Part shown: in pieces, positions 61,545-64,000 of the stretch
How the letters are laid out: each line of letters starts with the position of its first letter
Numbering within the stretch: position 1 is the stretch's first letter
Assembly (NCBI GenBank): GCA_023014365.1
Contig: JAEBUN010000011.1
Coordinates: forward strand, 806,001-870,000
From: Lepiota brunneoincarnata
Taxonomy: Eukaryota; Basidiomycota; Agaricomycetes; Agaricales; Agaricaceae
Length of the DNA: 64,000 nucleotides
Direction of reading: 5' to 3'
The notes under the pieces: generated by a model
The model's input: only the letters and a program-made list of their open reading frames with translations
Databases searched by the model: none
What the model was told of the DNA's origin: nothing
Translations under genes and position numbers: made by a program

Positions 61545-63440
61545 ATGCGGTTCTAGTATTTCTATGTTAAGCTGAACATCCACGCACAACATCAACATTG
61601 CTATCGCGGGTACTTCGTAGATAATTCACATGTATTTCATCGAAACGACGAAACCAGTTCTGTCCTCGAAACATTTCCAGTCCCTTGCACGAGGGCAGCT
61701 TTCCGGGTGCCCTGTTCTGTTCATTTCTTCAGACGTCCTTCGCCTGGAGTGGCCCTTGAGCTAAGTCTTCTCGGGTATTCAGACCTCGTAGGGAGTAGAG
61801 GATCTATTCACGGGGTTGGGCAGCGTCAGGCTCGCCCCGATACATGATTGCATTGGAAACTTGGTGAGAGTTGTTTGGTCGATTATCCATTTATCTCTAC
61901 ATATGCATTTGTCAGTACGCAAAAGGACACACGTGGTTAACATAGCAATAGAAGATTTCCCCACCATCGCAGGTTCATCGCCAGTACACTTTGGAAGTGA
62001 CCAGGTTACGCGTTTGATTACCTGGTTGAACGAGATTGGCGAATAGCCGCCAGTGACGACTCCAGTCGACCCAAACACTACAGGAGAGCCTGGATGTTCA
62101 AGATCAGTACCGACAATTGATGCACCCACAAACTCGGGCCATACACTACGGATACAGATTGACTTGCACCGCTATAGAAGAGGCAATGGATGGTGGTCAA
62201 ATATCTTATCCACCCTCGGCGCCAAATTTTAAGTGATATGGTTTGACAAGTTTGTTGGGCAAGGTGCGGCGAACGTTAAACTGAAATTCGCATCGCAATG
62301 AGGCGAGATATCATCCTTGTGAAGTCTCTGACATCTGATTGGGCAATTGCGAGTGTGAACGTGAAGTTGGCGAGTGAGGTACTTTCAAGTTTCAGTGCTT
62401 TAGCAGAGCTATCGCCTATCTGTTGGTCGACGCTGACGGGTTTGGCCCCGCAGGCTGGCGCGCATCGTCATCGAGTGATGCTTCTTTGAAGAGGGACAGA
62501 GAATATACGACGATGCGATATCGAGGGTGTGCATTTGCATCAAACACAGCCACCAAGTCATTTCTTCTGCTCCTTCCAACGCACTCTCCTTGGCCAGATA
62601 TCTGTACCACAGGACACTAGATTCCTAGAATCGAGTCACAGTGCAATTTTTGCCATAAACAGAACCTGCTCCAAAGCCATGCGTAGCTTATATAAAAAGG
62701 CCTGGTACTGTAGCATCGACTGCAACCCCCCAGGGCCCCAAGGCCTATCACGACCGCAGACCATCTCTCACTTGCGTGCACTCAATGCATCATCCCAGAG
62801 CACCCTCAAGCAGGTGCGGACTATGGGTTTCCATTCACTGATCACGGCACTGCGGTCCCGCTGCTTGGATTATACACCAGTCTTCTTCACCCCCCCTCCG
62901 TCTTGGGCTACAGCCTTATACGTTACACAAATGGAGGATGAAATGCGCGCTAATCGAAAATATAAAGAAGACATTCGAGGCACTCTCCGAAACGGTGAGA
63001 GGACCCTGGTTTCTTGAGAACCAGGATGCGGTCAACGTTGGACAGACCCTGCAACAAAAGAGGGTATAGCTGAATTCGGAGGTTGTTACAATGCGCCCGC
63101 CGTGCTTGGTGCTTTAACGGTCGCGGTCCCGCGACCCGTCCGGACGAGATCCACCGGTGGCGACAGTCCTTCTGAGGAAGTCGACAACTGCTTTTTTAAG
63201 ACTTGCGTTGATGGGTGTCTCTTTGTATACTTCACAGAAGATCATGGATTCAAGCTCATACCAAGGAAGATATACCGGAAGCTGCTGAAAAATACCTGGG
63301 TCATTCGATTGGTGCTATGGAAATTGTGGCTGTGGGCTCCTTGAGTGCTAAAGTAGATTGTAAGAGATCAAGTGTAGGTATACCTCCGTCTGCTATAATA
63401 AGCTAAGTATGAACCGATGCGGAATCCTTCATAAGGTTCG
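61545..63440. other. Intergenic region without a supported gene
   Basis: Several short frames exist (for example 61779-62129 minus, 62529-63017 plus) but none shows a domain. A TATATAAAAAGG box at 62689 and a GGTCGCGG/CCGCGACC palindrome near 63120 have no gene I can attach. The left part may hold decayed 3' exons of the amidase at 63440-64000. Confidence 0.4.
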
Positions 63441-64000
63441 GGGGGCGAGCTATAATACAAGGCGTTGAAAAGACCCAAACAAGCTGTATACCCCCTTCAC
63501 TGACGTATCGAAGACCTCGTGTCCGTTCTTCGGCAGTGTTTCAATGACTGTATCCGGGGCACGCGAACAGGCAAGTAAAATAGTAACAACGCCTAACGCT
63601 GTCAGTGGGACTTGGGCCCATAGTCCCACGCAACTCACCATCACTCCTCATAACACCCCACCCAAGCGGCCTCTCTAAAGGTACATTGAATGGTCTCCAG
63701 GGAATCGGATGGCACTGATAAGAATCATGAGAAATAGTGTTTACGGCACTTCACAAGGCCAAGCTCACTGTATAGTCATACTCCCACGGTTCCATACTCA
63801 CGACGGCTCTCCAGAAATATTCCAGATCCTCCAAAGTCCGTGCCATGGGTGAGGTAACAGCAGGAATGCCTTCCTGTCCAGGTGTACTCGTCACATTCCC
63901 TGCTTTTGGGAATCACCCAGTAGACGCCTTCACAGAGTGTGTCCCAGAGTAATGCGCCGGAACTCGAACAGACCCAGCGACATCCGTGCCGACCCCGATT
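63440..64000 (-). pseudogene. Amidase (AmdS-type) pseudogene, cut by window edge
   Basis: The minus strand reads I-G-V-G-T-D-V-A-G-S-V-R-V-P-A from 64000, the amidase-signature segment that carries a catalytic Ser of the Ser-cisSer-Lys triad. Then H-Y-S-G-T-H-S-V-K-A-S-T-G, TGA where Arg is usual, F-P-K-A-G-N, P-G-Q-E-G-I-P-A-V-T-S-P-M-A-R-T and E-Y-F-W-R-A-V. After an intron come H-P-I-P-W-R-P-F-N-V-P and I-E-T-L-P-K-N-G-H-E-V-F-D-T. Further C-terminal parts are not found, so the gene looks broken even outside the TE block. The N-terminus lies beyond the window. Confidence 0.8.

Noticed and set aside
62529..63017. A 162-aa plus-strand gene
   Set aside because: No recognisable domain, no splice context, and composition like the surrounding non-coding DNA; left uncalled.
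1..64000. rRNA, tRNA or other structural RNA genes
   Set aside because: I saw no cloverleaf-type A/B boxes with an acceptor stem and no rRNA core motif; a tRNAscan or Infernal run would settle it.

Overview
The window is nuclear DNA of a mushroom-forming basidiomycete (Agaricomycetes). Genes carry many short (about 45-80 nt) GT..AG introns, and the families seen are typical of that class: a protein-kinase family with an HGDLKG catalytic loop, DUF6533 membrane proteins, a DUF7330 protein, a Kre9/Knh1-like GPI protein, an intradiol dioxygenase, a MUP1-type permease, and DIRS-like, Tf1/sushi-type Gypsy, Copia, Tc1/mariner and hAT elements. The species cannot be named from sequence alone.

Two compartments meet at about 34.4 kb. 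Bases 1-34,400 are a nested transposon block that looks CpG-poor, with many in-frame TGA codons where the protein family has Arg (CGA). Left to right it holds: an LTR at the window edge; a decayed DIRS-like element (281-5942, minus) with a hAT-type element inside (1447-2804); a cytochrome P450 pseudogene (plus) split by a full Gypsy element (6600-15102, minus), which itself carries a solo LTR of its own family; a Tc1/mariner element (16161-17765) and its MITE (19892-20107); and a protein-kinase pseudogene (minus, 35.9 to 18.7 kb) split by a second full Gypsy element (22078-33508, plus), a solo LTR (33980-34317) and an unresolved insertion. The second Gypsy element holds three independent solo-LTR insertions, a further solo LTR nested inside one of them, and a 1.5-kb gag-only Copia-type element. 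Target-site duplications (TSDs) could be read for nearly all LTR insertions, so insertion order can be reconstructed.

Bases 34,400-64,000 are ordinary gene-rich DNA: the 5' exons of the kinase pseudogene and its apparently complete tandem paralogue (about 41.3-38.4 kb, minus), an intradiol (hydroxyquinol/catechol-type) dioxygenase, a DUF7330 protein, a cyclophilin, a MUP1-like amino-acid permease, two DUF6533 multi-pass membrane proteins in tandem, a Kre9/Knh1-like secreted GPI protein (minus), a two-RRM RNA-binding protein, and an amidase pseudogene running off the right edge. These are separate housekeeping or family genes; I see no operon or cluster logic linking them.

The most interesting material is in the two Gypsy elements. 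Both have an 11-bp self-complementarity between the base just inside the 5' LTR and the predicted transcript start (Tf1-like self-priming). Both have a third ORF after the chromodomain with tandem zinc knuckles. In the second family the third ORF runs through the polypurine tract into the 3' LTR, and that LTR-encoded acidic tail is conserved in all four LTR copies.
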